From assembly GCF_004804355.1 (NCBI RefSeq), contig NZ_SRWZ01000003.1, positions 372,001-436,000 of the forward strand: DNA of 64,000 nt, read 5' to 3'. Position 1 is the first letter of the stretch; each line of letters starts with the position of its first letter. The stretch comes from Cognatitamlana onchidii (lineage in GTDB: Bacteria > Bacteroidota > Bacteroidia > Flavobacteriales > Flavobacteriaceae). Both the position numbers and the translations under genes were made by a program. This document shows positions 1 to 8,290 of the stretch, piece by piece. Below the pieces are notes generated by a model. It made no database searches. It was not told the origin of the DNA and saw only the letters and a program-made list of their open reading frames with translations.

Positions 1-1707
1 CTCATTGTAGTAGAATTGTTTTTCAAAGCCCATACGCTTTGCCACTTCAACAAGCTGCCAAGTATCACTCATAGCTTCACCCGGAGGCGTCACCATTTGT
101 TCAAAATATTGAGTACGACGCTCAGAATTTCCAAAGAGCCCTTCGCGTTCAATCCACATCGCCGATGGCAAAATAACATCAGCAATGTCTGTCGTTGGCG
201 TTGGATAAATATCGGACACCACAACAAAACGGCCTTCTTTTTTTGCACCATCACGATAACGTTTCAACTTGGGCATCGTAACCATTGGGTTAGTTACCTG
301 AATCCACATGAATTTAATGTCACCTCTATCCAAGGCTCTAAACATTTCAACCGTATGATATGTTGGTTTAGGGTCTATATTTTCAACTGGGACATCCCAA
401 ATTTTTGCTGCAAACTCACGATGTTCTTGTTTCATCACTACGCCATGAGGCAATTTATGAGTAAGCGTTCCTACCTCCCTTACTGTTCCACAAGCACTGG
501 GTTGACCAGTTAATGAAAACGGACTATTTCCTGGGGTTGAAATTTTTCCAGTAAGTAAGTGAATGTTGTACACTAAATTATTAATCCATGTACCACGAGA
601 ATGCTGATTCATTCCCATACACCACAAAGACATCACTTTTTTATTTGGGTCGCCATAATAGGAAGCCATATATTTGATATCCTTAGCAGAGACCCCTGAG
701 ATTTTTTCAACTTTTTCTGGTGTGTAATCTTCTAAGAAGGTTTTAAAATCTTCAAAACTGATACCTTCGGGTTTGTCGGTAAATTTGTATTTATCCTCAA
801 GCCCGTAGCCCATATTGGTTAACCCTTTACTAAAGTTACAGTGCTTATCTACAAACGATTTATTTACCCAGCCATTCTTTATAATTTCATAGCAAATAGC
901 ATTAGCAACTGCTAAGTCGGTTTGAGGCAAAAACAAAATAGATTTGTCTGCCGCCATACTGGTACGCGTAGTTCTTGTGGCAAAATCTATAATCTTAACC
1001 CCTCGCTTTAACCGTTGATCTAACAATCTGGAGAACAAAACAGGATGCATTTCTGCCATGTTGTTACCCCATAACACAAACACATCGGCATGGTCAATAT
1101 CCTCATAACAGCCCATTGGCTCGTCAATACCAAAAGACGTTAAAAACCCAGTTACTGCACTCGCCATACATAAACGTGCATTGGCTTCAACATTATTAGT
1201 TCCAATACAACCCTTAAACAATTTTGAAGCCGCATAGCCATCAGGAATGGTCCATTGACCAGATCCGTATATGGAAACGGCATCTTTTCCATGATCTTTA
1301 ATGGTTTCCTGCATTTTAGAAGCCACCAAATCGAGTGCTTCTTCCATAGTAGTTTCTACATATTTACCATTCTTCTTAACTAACGGTTTTGTTAATCGGT
1401 CTTTTCCATAAAGAGCCATAATAGAATGGTAGCCTTTCACACAACAAAGCCCTTTGTTTACAGGAGATTTAGGGTCTCCTTTTACAGCAACGGCTTTTCC
1501 GTCGTCTATACCAACAAGTACACCACAACCTACACCACAAAACCTACAAGGTGCTTTTTTCCAATCTAAATTACCGCCCTTTGGTAAGTTCTTTTCTTGC
1601 TCTTCTGCAAATAAAATACCGGGGAACATGGAAGCTGCTGCTGTCATTGCCGACAATACAGCCATTTTTTTTATAAAACTACGTCTGTTTGTTAACGAGG
1701 TGTACAT
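1..1707 (-). CDS. napA: Periplasmic nitrate reductase catalytic subunit NapA (C-terminus cut by window start)
   Basis: Reduces nitrate to nitrite in the periplasm with a bis-MGD molybdenum centre and one [4Fe-4S] cluster. The first 569 codons are visible; the last quarter to third of a usual NapA lies outside. The start ATG (1705-1707) opens a Tat signal with twin arginines at about residues 8-9 (RRSFIKK) and a hydrophobic stretch to about residue 34. Cluster cysteines follow at about 54, 57, 61 and 88-89 (CRFCGVGC...), and the presumed Mo-ligand Cys lies near residue 180 (ARLCMAS). It starts 2 nt after napD, so the two are co-transcribed. The Tat signal plus NapD argue for NapA over cytoplasmic NasA. 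Electron-donor subunits are not in view and may lie beyond the window. Confidence 0.93.
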   Translation of the reverse strand, partial: MYTSLTNRRSFIKKMAVLSAMTAAASMFPGILFAEEQEKNLPKGGNLDWKKAPCRFCGVGCGVLVGIDDGKAVAVKGDPKSPVNKGLCCVKGYHSIMALYGKDRLTKPLVKKNGKYVETTMEEALDLVASKMQETIKDHGKDAVSIYGSGQWTIPDGYAASKLFKGCIGTNNVEANARLCMASAVTGFLTSFGIDEPMGCYEDIDHADVFVLWGNNMAEMHPVLFSRLLDQRLKRGVKIIDFATRTTRTSMAADKSILFLPQTDLAVANAICYEIIKNGWVNKSFVDKHCNFSKGLTNMGYGLEDKYKFTDKPEGISFEDFKTFLEDYTPEKVEKISGVSAKDIKYMASYYGDPNKKVMSLWCMGMNQHSRGTWINNLVYNIHLLTGKISTPGNSPFSLTGQPSACGTVREVGTLTHKLPHGVVMKQEHREFAAKIWDVPVENIDPKPTYHTVEMFRALDRGDIKFMWIQVTNPMVTMPKLKRYRDGAKKEGRFVVVSDIYPTPTTDIADVILPSAMWIEREGLFGNSERRTQYFEQMVTPPGEAMSDTWQLVEVAKRMGFEKQFYYNE

Positions 1708-1709
1708 AC

Positions 1710-1949
1710 TTATTTTTGTTTAGGTGTATCAAATCCAGAGACCATAGCTAATAATTTTAGGCTATCTATGGCTTCTATTTTTTCTTTTATTTGTTGGTCT
1801 TGATCTTTATTATCGGTATCTGTAACGACAATAAGCAAATCTCTATTCTCTGCAGGAATCACGTCGCAAACGGAGAGCTGCGACAGTGCTTTTATCAGCT
1901 CATCCTTTTGCCCATCATGTGGATGAGCCAAGTAACTTTTGATAGGCAT
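1710..1949 (-). CDS. napD: NapD, chaperone for NapA maturation
   Basis: A 79-residue protein in the NapD size range. NapD binds the Tat signal peptide of NapA and delays export until the Mo cofactor and Fe-S cluster are inserted. The visible pattern is a short N-terminal strand with a His-Pro-His segment, a helix, a strand ending DLLIVVTDT, and a C-terminal helix and strand (LLAMVSGF), as expected for a small ferredoxin-like fold. It lies directly upstream of napA with a 2-nt gap. The family call rests mostly on size, fold pattern and position. Confidence 0.82.
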   Translation of the reverse strand: MPIKSYLAHPHDGQKDELIKALSQLSVCDVIPAENRDLLIVVTDTDNKDQDQQIKEKIEAIDSLKLLAMVSGFDTPKQK

Positions 1950-2043
1950 GTGTGGTTTAGTTTAGTATTTCGGATGTAAATATCTCTTTTAAAATAAGAA
2001 AAAAAACTGACTTTTGTCATGTTTAGGACTTCTATATTTTCGT

Positions 2044-2051
2044 TATATTTG
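2044..2051 (+). promoter_or_regulatory. Putative -7 element for moeA
   Basis: TATATTTG fits the Bacteroidota -7 consensus TAnnTTTG and ends 24 nt before the ATG at 2076. It lies inside a longer upstream reading frame opening at 2019, which favours the inner start of moeA. The divergent napD promoter must lie in the same 1950-2043 interval, but I could not place it with confidence. No clear -33 element is visible. Confidence 0.45.
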
Positions 2052-2075
2052 ACCAGACATAACGAAACCTCTTTT

Positions 2076-3254
2076 ATGATTTCTATTTCTGAAGCCATTT
2101 CCATTGTTAAACAAAATGGCGCTCCCTTATTACAACCTATTGTAAAATTAGTTGAAAAGGCTGGTGGTTACCTCTTATTTGAAGATGTTTTATCCCCTAT
2201 AAACATGCCTCCTTTTAGACAATCGGCCATGGATGGTTACGCTTTAAACTTACACGACAATTTATCGTATAAATTAATTGGAGAAATAAAGGCTGGCGAT
2301 GATTATGAACCAAAACTAAAACCTGGTGAGGCGGTTAGAATATTTACTGGCGCCCCTGTTCCCGACTCGGCCAATGCCGTTATGATGCAAGAAAAAGTTG
2401 AAGTAAACGGCAAATACATTTCAATTATAGAACACATTCCTTTAGAGCATAACATTCGGCCTCTGGGCGAACAAGTTAAAAAAGGAGCTATTGCTTTAAA
2501 AAAAGGTACGAAGCTTACCCCTGCAGCAATTGGTTATTTAATTTCGCTTGGTATAACAAAGGCGTCTGTTTACAAAAAACCAAATATTGCCATTGTCACT
2601 ACGGGAAACGAATTAATCGAAGCAGGCCAAGAATTAACACACGGAAAAATATACGAAAGCAATTCTAAGATGTTGCTAAGTGCGCTATATAATTTAAAGT
2701 TTTACGATGTAAGGCTTTATAAAGTTGAAGATGATTATACTAAGACCGTTGATACTTTAAACTCAGCAATAAACGACAATGATTTAGTGCTAATTACAGG
2801 AGGTATTTCGGTGGGTGATTACGATTTTGTTGGAAAGGCACTTAAAGAATTGCAAGTAGAAGAGCTCTTCTATAAGGTGAAGCAAAAACCAGGAAAACCT
2901 TTATTTTTTGGTAAAAGTGAGACTTCTAAAATTTTTGCTTTACCAGGAAATCCTGCTGCCGCCTTATCTTGTTTTTATGTTTATGTATACATTGCTTTGC
3001 AACAAATGATGAATCGTGACACTTTAGAATTACCAAGGATAACTGCAACTGTAACCAACCAGTTTAAAAAGAAAGGAGACAGACCCCAATTTTTAAAAGG
3101 CATCTACAACGCCGGTAAGGTTGAAATTTTGGATGGACAAAATTCTTCAATGTTACAAACTTTTGCTCTTGCCAATGCCTTGGTATTAGCCCCTGAAGAC
3201 ATTAACAACATTAACGCTGGAGATCACATAGAAGTCATTTTACTACCAAAATAA
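2076..3254 (+). CDS. moeA: Molybdopterin molybdenumtransferase MoeA
   Basis: Inserts molybdate into adenylated molybdopterin to make active Mo-molybdopterin. The family marks are the MDGYA segment near residue 50, the TGGISVGDYD motif of the MoCF-binding domain near residue 245, and PGNPAAALSCF near residue 295. At 392 residues it matches the usual length of about 400. I chose the ATG at 2076 because the upstream frame contains a likely promoter element and the protein then begins with the normal MoeA start (ISISEAI). It is the first gene of a rightward moco operon and is followed after 6 nt by a ModE-type regulator gene. Confidence 0.93.
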   Translation: MISISEAISIVKQNGAPLLQPIVKLVEKAGGYLLFEDVLSPINMPPFRQSAMDGYALNLHDNLSYKLIGEIKAGDDYEPKLKPGEAVRIFTGAPVPDSANAVMMQEKVEVNGKYISIIEHIPLEHNIRPLGEQVKKGAIALKKGTKLTPAAIGYLISLGITKASVYKKPNIAIVTTGNELIEAGQELTHGKIYESNSKMLLSALYNLKFYDVRLYKVEDDYTKTVDTLNSAINDNDLVLITGGISVGDYDFVGKALKELQVEELFYKVKQKPGKPLFFGKSETSKIFALPGNPAAALSCFYVYVYIALQQMMNRDTLELPRITATVTNQFKKKGDRPQFLKGIYNAGKVEILDGQNSSMLQTFALANALVLAPEDINNINAGDHIEVILLPK

Positions 3255-3260
3255 ATAGTT

Positions 3261-3599
3261 ATGGGTTACAAAATAAAAAGCAGAATCTGGATTGAATCTG
3301 AAAACAATGTGCTTTTAGGCGAAGGCAGAGTTCATTTACTCAAAGCCATTCATGAAACAGGGTCGCTGTCAAAAGCTGCAAAATCGTTAAATATTTCATA
3401 CAAGAAAGCTTGGCAACTCTTAGATTCCGTAAATAAATCCGCAAAAAAACCAGTGACTATAAACAGTATTGGTGGTAAAGGTGGTGGCGGTGCTGAACTC
3501 ACAGAATATGGGCAGTCATTAATTCAGGCTTTTAATGAAATTAATCGTAATTGTTGGGCTTTTTTGGATAAGGAATTGGCTAGAATTGAGAGATTATAA
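3261..3599 (+). CDS. ModE-type winged-helix regulator, DNA-binding domain only
   Basis: A 112-residue protein matching the N-terminal winged HTH of ModE: GRVHLLKAIHETGSLSKAAKSL, then SYKKAWQLLD and a glycine-rich wing (GGKGGGG). E. coli ModE carries two C-terminal MOP (molybdate-binding) domains; these are absent, so how it would sense molybdate is not evident. Stand-alone ModE-N proteins are common in Bacteroidota. Its place between moeA and a permease gene suggests control of Mo-cofactor or molybdoenzyme genes, which is inference. Confidence 0.8.
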   Translation: MGYKIKSRIWIESENNVLLGEGRVHLLKAIHETGSLSKAAKSLNISYKKAWQLLDSVNKSAKKPVTINSIGGKGGGGAELTEYGQSLIQAFNEINRNCWAFLDKELARIERL

Positions 3600-3652
3600 A
3601 ATTAAACAGTACTTAAAGTGCCTGAAATACTTAGAGTACTTACAACTCAAAA

Positions 3653-4393
3653 ATGTTACAAATAGAAAATATATACCTATTCATCATCATACTACCCATA
3701 GTATCATTCCTGTATGCTAGTGTAGGTCATGGTGGCGCAAGTGGTTATTTAGCTTTAATGGCCTTATTTTCGTTTTCTCCAGAAAGTATGAAACCTACTG
3801 CTCTCTTATTAAATATTTTTGTGGCAGGCATTTCGTTTTACTACTATTTTAAAGCAGGTTATTTTAACAGAAAACTTTTTTTATCATTTGCTATTTCCTC
3901 TGTTCCCTTAGCATATATTGGAGGTACGTTAGAGGTTAACGCTTCCCTTTACAAGAAAATACTAGCCTTACTTTTAATTTTTGCCATCCTGAAAATGCTC
4001 GACGTTTTTGGAAAAGAAAGTAATAACATTAAAGCTGTTAAACTTTGGCAAGGACTTTTAGTTGGAGGGGTTATTGGTTTCTTTTCAGGACTTATAGGCA
4101 TTGGTGGTGGTATTATATTAACCCCTATAATCCTATTACTCCATTGGGGAAAAATGAAAGAAGCCGCGGCAGTTTCTGCTTTATTTATATGGGTAAATTC
4201 AGCTGCTGGACTCGTAGGGCAACTAAATAGCGGGGTGTCTATTGAAAGTGGCTCGTTTCTCTTAGTGGCCATCGCTTTAATTGGTGGAATTCTAGGTGGC
4301 TACTTTGGTAGTAAAAAAATGAATAATCAGAAACTACGATATATGTTAGCCTTAGTACTAATCGTGGCTTGTGCAAAATTATTTTTCACTTAA
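3653..4393 (+). CDS. Sulfite exporter TauE/SafE family permease
   Basis: A 246-residue integral membrane protein with about seven or eight hydrophobic segments. It has the two-fold repeat of the TauE/SafE family, each half with a glycine-rich motif (SVGHGGASGYLA near residue 22 and GLIGIGGGIILTP near residue 145). The family moves small sulfur or organic anions; the substrate here is unknown. Its position between moeA/ModE and mobA raises the idea of an oxyanion (molybdate, sulfite or tungstate) or sulfur function tied to cofactor synthesis, but nothing in the sequence proves it. mobA begins 2 nt after its stop. Confidence 0.85.
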   Translation: MLQIENIYLFIIILPIVSFLYASVGHGGASGYLALMALFSFSPESMKPTALLLNIFVAGISFYYYFKAGYFNRKLFLSFAISSVPLAYIGGTLEVNASLYKKILALLLIFAILKMLDVFGKESNNIKAVKLWQGLLVGGVIGFFSGLIGIGGGIILTPIILLLHWGKMKEAAAVSALFIWVNSAAGLVGQLNSGVSIESGSFLLVAIALIGGILGGYFGSKKMNNQKLRYMLALVLIVACAKLFFT

Positions 4394-4394
4394 A

Positions 4395-4979
4395 ATGATA
4401 GAAAAAAAGAACATAACGGGTATTATTTTAGCAGGTGGTAAAAGTTCTCGTATGGGTTCTGATAAAGGATTTTTGGAACTCAACAACAAACTATTTGTAG
4501 CGTATAGCATTGATGCATTAACGCCTTTGGTTTCTGAAATTATTATAGTTTCTGACCATTCAACTTACGATAGTTTAGGTTATAAACGTGTAACCGATTG
4601 TATTAAGGAAGCGGGGCCTGTCTCTGGAATATATTCTGGATTGGAAGCTTCGAAAACAAAATACAATTTAGTGTTGAGTTGCGACATTCCTTTAATCTCT
4701 TCAGAAGTATTGCAAAAACTCATTGAAGCTATTGATGATACCACTGAAATTATTCAAGCAGAAAGTCAGGGCAAATCTATGCCATTGGTAGGGCTATATA
4801 AAAAGCAAGTCAAAGAGACCTTTTACCAATATTTGCAAAAAGATGAACGTCGGTTAAGAGTCGTCATTAAAAATTGTGCCTATAAAAACGTTGTGTTAAA
4901 CAAAACGTTAGAACACACCACCATAAATGTGAACACAAAAGAAGAATTTAAACAAATTACAAATGGTAGTAACCCTTAA
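4395..4979 (+). CDS. mobA: Molybdenum cofactor guanylyltransferase MobA
   Basis: Adds GMP to Mo-molybdopterin to form the guanine dinucleotide used by DMSO-reductase-family enzymes, which here are NapA, the NasA fusion and FdhF-type. The N-terminal nucleotide-binding motif is LAGGKSSRMGSDKG, followed by a metal-site pattern LSCDIPLI near residue 100. The length of 194 residues is normal. The ATG at 4395, just after the permease stop, is preferred over one at 4371 inside the permease gene because it places the motif about ten residues from the start. The 3' end overlaps moaD by 17 nt, indicating coupled translation. Confidence 0.9.
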   Translation: MIEKKNITGIILAGGKSSRMGSDKGFLELNNKLFVAYSIDALTPLVSEIIIVSDHSTYDSLGYKRVTDCIKEAGPVSGIYSGLEASKTKYNLVLSCDIPLISSEVLQKLIEAIDDTTEIIQAESQGKSMPLVGLYKKQVKETFYQYLQKDERRLRVVIKNCAYKNVVLNKTLEHTTINVNTKEEFKQITNGSNP

Positions 4980-5196
4980 ATATTTCGGACAAATAGCCGA
5001 GGTCACTCAAAAAGAGGAAGAGCAAATTGAGATTAAAGAAACCTTAATTTCTGAACTATTGGAACTATTATATTCAAAATATGACGGACTAAAATCGAAA
5101 GATTTTCAAATAGCACAAAACCATGAATTGGTAACCAATGAAACAGCAATAAGTGGTGCCGAAATAGCACTATTACCGCCTTTTGCTGGTGGGTAA
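4963..5196 (+). CDS. moaD: MoaD, small subunit of molybdopterin synthase (sulfur carrier)
   Basis: A 77-residue ubiquitin-fold protein ending in the diagnostic Gly-Gly (LPPFAGG). MoeB activates this tail as an acyl-adenylate, and it then carries the thiocarboxylate sulfur used by MoaE. The N-terminal strand TLKYFGQIAEVT is typical. It overlaps the end of mobA. A 70-nt spacer rich in GTTTAA-like words separates it from the moeB gene that should activate it. Confidence 0.92.
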   Translation: MVVTLKYFGQIAEVTQKEEEQIEIKETLISELLELLYSKYDGLKSKDFQIAQNHELVTNETAISGAEIALLPPFAGG

Positions 5197-5266
5197 TCTA
5201 AATCTATGTTGAATCGTTCATACGTTTAACCGTTTAAATGGTTCACAAATAAACAATTACACAAAA

Positions 5267-6358
5267 GTGAGCAGATATAACAGACATATTATTCTATCAG
5301 AAATCGGACCTGAAGGTCAGGATAAAATTTCGAACGCCAAAGTATTGGTAATTGGTGCCGGTGGTTTGGGTTGCCCTGTACTACAATATCTTACTGCGGC
5401 CGGTATAGGCACTTTAGGTGTTATTGATTTTGATGTAGTTGAATTATCTAATCTGCAACGTCAAGTTTTATTTGGGTCTAGTTCAATTGGAAAAAATAAA
5501 GCTATAGCTGCTAAAGAGCGCCTAAAGGATTTAAATTCAGAGATTACTATCATTGCTTACCCAGAAGCACTCACCTATCAGAATGCCATCAACTTATTCA
5601 ATCAATATGATATTATTGTAGACGGTTCTGATAATTTTGAAACCCGCTATTTGGTAAATGATGCTTGTATTATCACCAATACGCCTTTAGTGTTTGGCGC
5701 TATATACAAGTTTGAAGGTCAGGTATCTGTTTTTAATCATAATAACGGCCCTAGTTATCGTTGTTTGTTCCCTACGCCACCTCAAAAAGATACGGTTCTA
5801 AACTGTTCTGATATTGGTGTGTTAGGCGTACTTCCTGGAATAATTGGCAGTATGCAAGCCAACGAAATATTAAAGCTTGTTTTAGGTTTAGGCGATGTGC
5901 TTTCAGGGGAATTATTGTGCTATAATGCTCTAAAATCTAAAAGTTCAACCTTAAAAATTAAGCGAAATGAATCTATCATTCAGAAGGTTTTAAATGATAA
6001 AGATACCTTCGAAGACAATCAAATCAATCTAAACTGTACCAACGAAACCGAGGAAATCTCAATTACCGATTTTCAATTTGAAAATGGCATACAATTTATT
6101 GATGTTAGAGAGCCCCATGAAATACCCAAAGTGACAGAATTGAATGTAACATACATTCCTTTAAGCGAATTAGAAACACATACAAATAGTATTGATCCAA
6201 TTAAGAAAAAAGTCTTTTTCTGTCAATCTGGAATACGAAGTAAAAAAGCCGTTAATTTTTTAAAATCACAAGGTATTAAAAACTGCTACAGTATGAAAGA
6301 AAGTGCAGCAGATATAAAAAACTATTTAGAACATTATAATGTCATTACAAAGGAGTAA
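5267..6358 (+). CDS. moeB: MoeB/ThiF-type sulfur-carrier adenylyltransferase with C-terminal rhodanese domain
   Basis: Adenylates the MoaD C-terminus; the rhodanese domain probably supplies the sulfur. The E1-like domain covers about residues 1-240, with the nucleotide motif GAGGLGCPVLQYL near residue 28, an LQRQ arginine segment near 64 and a DGSDNFETR motif near 125. The rhodanese domain covers about 265-363 with FIDVREPHE and the active-site loop CQSGIRS. The paired CxxC zinc sites of E. coli MoeB are not evident: a lone Cys stands at YRCLF and the second pair is missing. The start codon is GTG. At 363 residues it resembles eukaryotic MOCS3-type fusions. Confidence 0.88.
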   Translation: MSRYNRHIILSEIGPEGQDKISNAKVLVIGAGGLGCPVLQYLTAAGIGTLGVIDFDVVELSNLQRQVLFGSSSIGKNKAIAAKERLKDLNSEITIIAYPEALTYQNAINLFNQYDIIVDGSDNFETRYLVNDACIITNTPLVFGAIYKFEGQVSVFNHNNGPSYRCLFPTPPQKDTVLNCSDIGVLGVLPGIIGSMQANEILKLVLGLGDVLSGELLCYNALKSKSSTLKIKRNESIIQKVLNDKDTFEDNQINLNCTNETEEISITDFQFENGIQFIDVREPHEIPKVTELNVTYIPLSELETHTNSIDPIKKKVFFCQSGIRSKKAVNFLKSQGIKNCYSMKESAADIKNYLEHYNVITKE

Positions 6359-6421
6359 CGGCTAAAGTAATCTTCTGGTTAAGGAAGAGATTGCTTCATA
6401 ACTGACAAAAAATTTATAATT

Positions 6422-6865
6422 ATGAAAGATAAAAAACCAAAAAACGTATTTAGAGAAGGCCCAATTTCTTCTGATTTTATAGGTAACTCCATTTACAAAC
6501 ACCAAACAAAAACAAGCATTGGTGCCCATAATATTTTCCTCGGACAAGTACGCGCCGATGAGATTGATGGAAAAACGGTAGCTGCCATTGATTACACGGC
6601 TTACGAAGACATGGCAAACCAAAAGTTCCATGACATTAGAGAGTCTGCTTTTGAAAAATTCGAATTAACATGCATGCATATTTACCATAGTTTAGGAAGA
6701 GTGAACGCTGGTGAAATATGCCTTTTTGTATTCGTGTCATCACCAAGGCGCAAGGTAGTATTTGAAGCTCTAGAATATATTGTTGAAGCTATTAAAGCCG
6801 ATGTTCCAGTATTTGGTAAAGAGATTTTTGAGGATGAAACTCACAAGTGGAAAGTTAATAATTGA
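6422..6865 (+). CDS. moaE: MoaE, large subunit of molybdopterin synthase
   Basis: Transfers sulfur from MoaD thiocarboxylate to precursor Z (cPMP) to make the molybdopterin dithiolene. Family marks are FLGQVRAD near residue 40, a basic SSPRRKVVFEAL segment near 103 and the catalytic-lysine region PVFGKEIFEDE near 130. At 147 residues the length is normal. It follows moeB after 63 nt. Its stop codon lies at the edge of an ATTGATTATT-rich tract that introduces the next, unrelated gene. Confidence 0.92.
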   Translation: MKDKKPKNVFREGPISSDFIGNSIYKHQTKTSIGAHNIFLGQVRADEIDGKTVAAIDYTAYEDMANQKFHDIRESAFEKFELTCMHIYHSLGRVNAGEICLFVFVSSPRRKVVFEALEYIVEAIKADVPVFGKEIFEDETHKWKVNN

Positions 6866-6919
6866 TTATTGACTAATTATTATTGATTATTATCACTCAT
6901 ACTCTATAATTGATTATCA
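6861..6919 (+). repeat. ATTGATTATT-rich tract, left side of an inverted-repeat pair
   Basis: The tract contains several copies of TTGATTAT. Its ATTGATTATTGA word (6861-6872) occurs in reverse complement in the tract after the next gene (7275-7293). It begins inside the moaE stop codon region and ends at the start of the four-helix-bundle gene. Confidence 0.55.
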
Positions 6920-7267
6920 ATGAAAGAAGTATTAAAACATAGAACAAAAATATTTGCGCATAATTGCGTTAAGCTAACAAAATTACTACCAAACGAATAT
7001 TTAGCCAATCATATTAAAGGACAATTGATTAGGTGTTCAACATCAGTTGCAGCAAATTATAGAGCTACTTGTATTGCGCAATCAAAAGCAAGTTTTATTG
7101 CTAAAATTAGTATTGTGATTGAAGAAGTAGATGAGGCAAACTTTTGGCTGGAATTCGCTCAAGACGAAAACTTAGTTCAAAAACATAAAATAGAACTATT
7201 ATTAAAAGAATCCAGCGAACTGACAGCGATATTTATGGCCTCCAGAAAGACGGCAAGTAAGAAATAA
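6920..7267 (+). CDS. Four-helix-bundle protein of the 23S rRNA intervening-sequence (S23) family
   Basis: A 115-residue helical protein with the hallmarks of the S23/IVP four-helix-bundle family: TKIFAHNCVKLTKLLP at the N-terminus, LIRCSTSVAANYR in the centre, and EEVDEANFWLEF followed by a final long helix. Members are found inside 23S rRNA intervening sequences and also free-standing across Bacteroidota; the biochemical role is not settled. Here it interrupts the run of moco genes between moaE and moaC and is bordered by inverted AT-rich tracts, so it looks inserted. A role in cofactor synthesis is not supported by sequence. Confidence 0.82.
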   Translation: MKEVLKHRTKIFAHNCVKLTKLLPNEYLANHIKGQLIRCSTSVAANYRATCIAQSKASFIAKISIVIEEVDEANFWLEFAQDENLVQKHKIELLLKESSELTAIFMASRKTASKK

Positions 7268-7301
7268 TCAATTTTCAATAATCAATAATCAATCATAAGA
7301 A
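7264..7301 (+). repeat. AATCAATAATCAAT tract, right side of the inverted-repeat pair
   Basis: TCAATAATCAATAATCAAT at 7275-7293 is the reverse complement of the ATTGATTATTGA repeat unit at 6861-6872. Together the tracts frame the four-helix-bundle gene and end directly at the moaC start codon. Confidence 0.55.
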
Positions 7302-8213
7302 ATGGTAGACATTACAAATAAAAATACCACATTGAGAACTGCAATTGCACAAGCTGTCGTTAAGGTTAGTAAACCAGAAACTATTACTGCTATTAAAAAC
7401 GATACGGTGCCAAAAGGAAATGTTTTTGCCATGAGCAAAGCAGCAGGGTTACTTGGTGTTAAACGCACGCCAGACCTTTTACCCGATTGCCACCCTTTAC
7501 CTATTGAATTTACTGGGGTGGAATATAAAATTGATGGTTTAGAAATTACCATACTATTTACCGTAAAAACCATCTATAAAACTGGGGTTGAAGTTGAAGC
7601 CATGCATGGTGCCAGTGTAGTAGCACTAAATATGTATGATATGCTGAAACCCATTGATAAAGGCATAGAAATTCATGCCATTAAACTTCTGAAAAAGAAA
7701 GGTGGAAAATCTGATTTTAGAGATAAATTTCGAAAAGATTTAACAGCTGCTGTTGTGGTTTGCAGTGACACCATTTCTGCTGGTCAAAAGGAAGATAAAG
7801 CAGGAAAAGCTATTATAGAAAAACTTAAATCTTGTGATGTTAGCATTAAGGAATATGTTATCATTCCAGATGAAAAAGACCTCATACAAAACAAAGCGAA
7901 AGCGTTCCATGAGCAAGGTTTTGATATGGTAATATATACTGGTGGTACAGGACTTTCAGGCAGAGATGTTACACCTGAAGCTTTAATACCCATATTAGAC
8001 CGAAGAATTCCCGGTATTGAAGAAGCTATTAGAAGCTACGGACAAGGACGTATGCCTTTTGCCATGTTATCCAGAAGCGTTGCAGGTACTATTGGAGACA
8101 CTTTAGTTTTAGCCTTACCAGGTTCTACCAATGGCGCTAAAGAATCTATGGATGCTATATTTCCGGCTGTTTTACATAGCTTTAGAATTTTGAAGGGCGC
8201 GAGGCATGACTAA
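7302..8213 (+). CDS. moaCB: Bifunctional MoaC-MogA/MoaB fusion: cPMP synthase plus molybdopterin adenylyltransferase
   Basis: Two moco enzymes in one chain. The MoaC part (about 1-150) converts the MoaA product to cyclic pyranopterin monophosphate and shows LLPDCHPLPI and VEAMHGASVVALNMYD. The MogA/MoaB part (about 155-303) adenylates molybdopterin and shows VVCSDTISAGQKEDKAG, YTGGTGLSGRDVTPEA and the PGSTNGAKESM loop. Such fusions are known in Bacteroidota. The joint comes after KLLKKKGGKSDF. It precedes moaA, which makes the MoaC substrate. Confidence 0.92.
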   Translation: MVDITNKNTTLRTAIAQAVVKVSKPETITAIKNDTVPKGNVFAMSKAAGLLGVKRTPDLLPDCHPLPIEFTGVEYKIDGLEITILFTVKTIYKTGVEVEAMHGASVVALNMYDMLKPIDKGIEIHAIKLLKKKGGKSDFRDKFRKDLTAAVVVCSDTISAGQKEDKAGKAIIEKLKSCDVSIKEYVIIPDEKDLIQNKAKAFHEQGFDMVIYTGGTGLSGRDVTPEALIPILDRRIPGIEEAIRSYGQGRMPFAMLSRSVAGTIGDTLVLALPGSTNGAKESMDAIFPAVLHSFRILKGARHD

Positions 8214-8290
8214 AATGGTTATACTTGGAATCGCTAAATCGTTTAGTGGATTACAAGTTTAACAGTTCAACGATTAAGCAAAGTGAAGAT

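Noticed and set aside
16-513. Plus-strand open frame of 165 codons
   Set aside because: It is antisense to napA, whose minus-strand frame holds the Tat signal, Fe-S motif and molybdopterin motifs; the plus frame has no family features.
1895-2104. Minus-strand open frame across the napD-moeA intergenic region
   Set aside because: It covers the divergent promoter region and overlaps both napD and the moeA start without a recognisable product.
6861-7301. CRISPR-like or transposon element around the four-helix-bundle gene
   Set aside because: The repeats are short AT-rich tracts without regular spacers, and no transposase is present.
8225-8290. N-terminal extension of MoaA from a TTG codon
   Set aside because: The extra 22 residues fall in the GTTTAAC-rich spacer and are not part of the MoaA family start.
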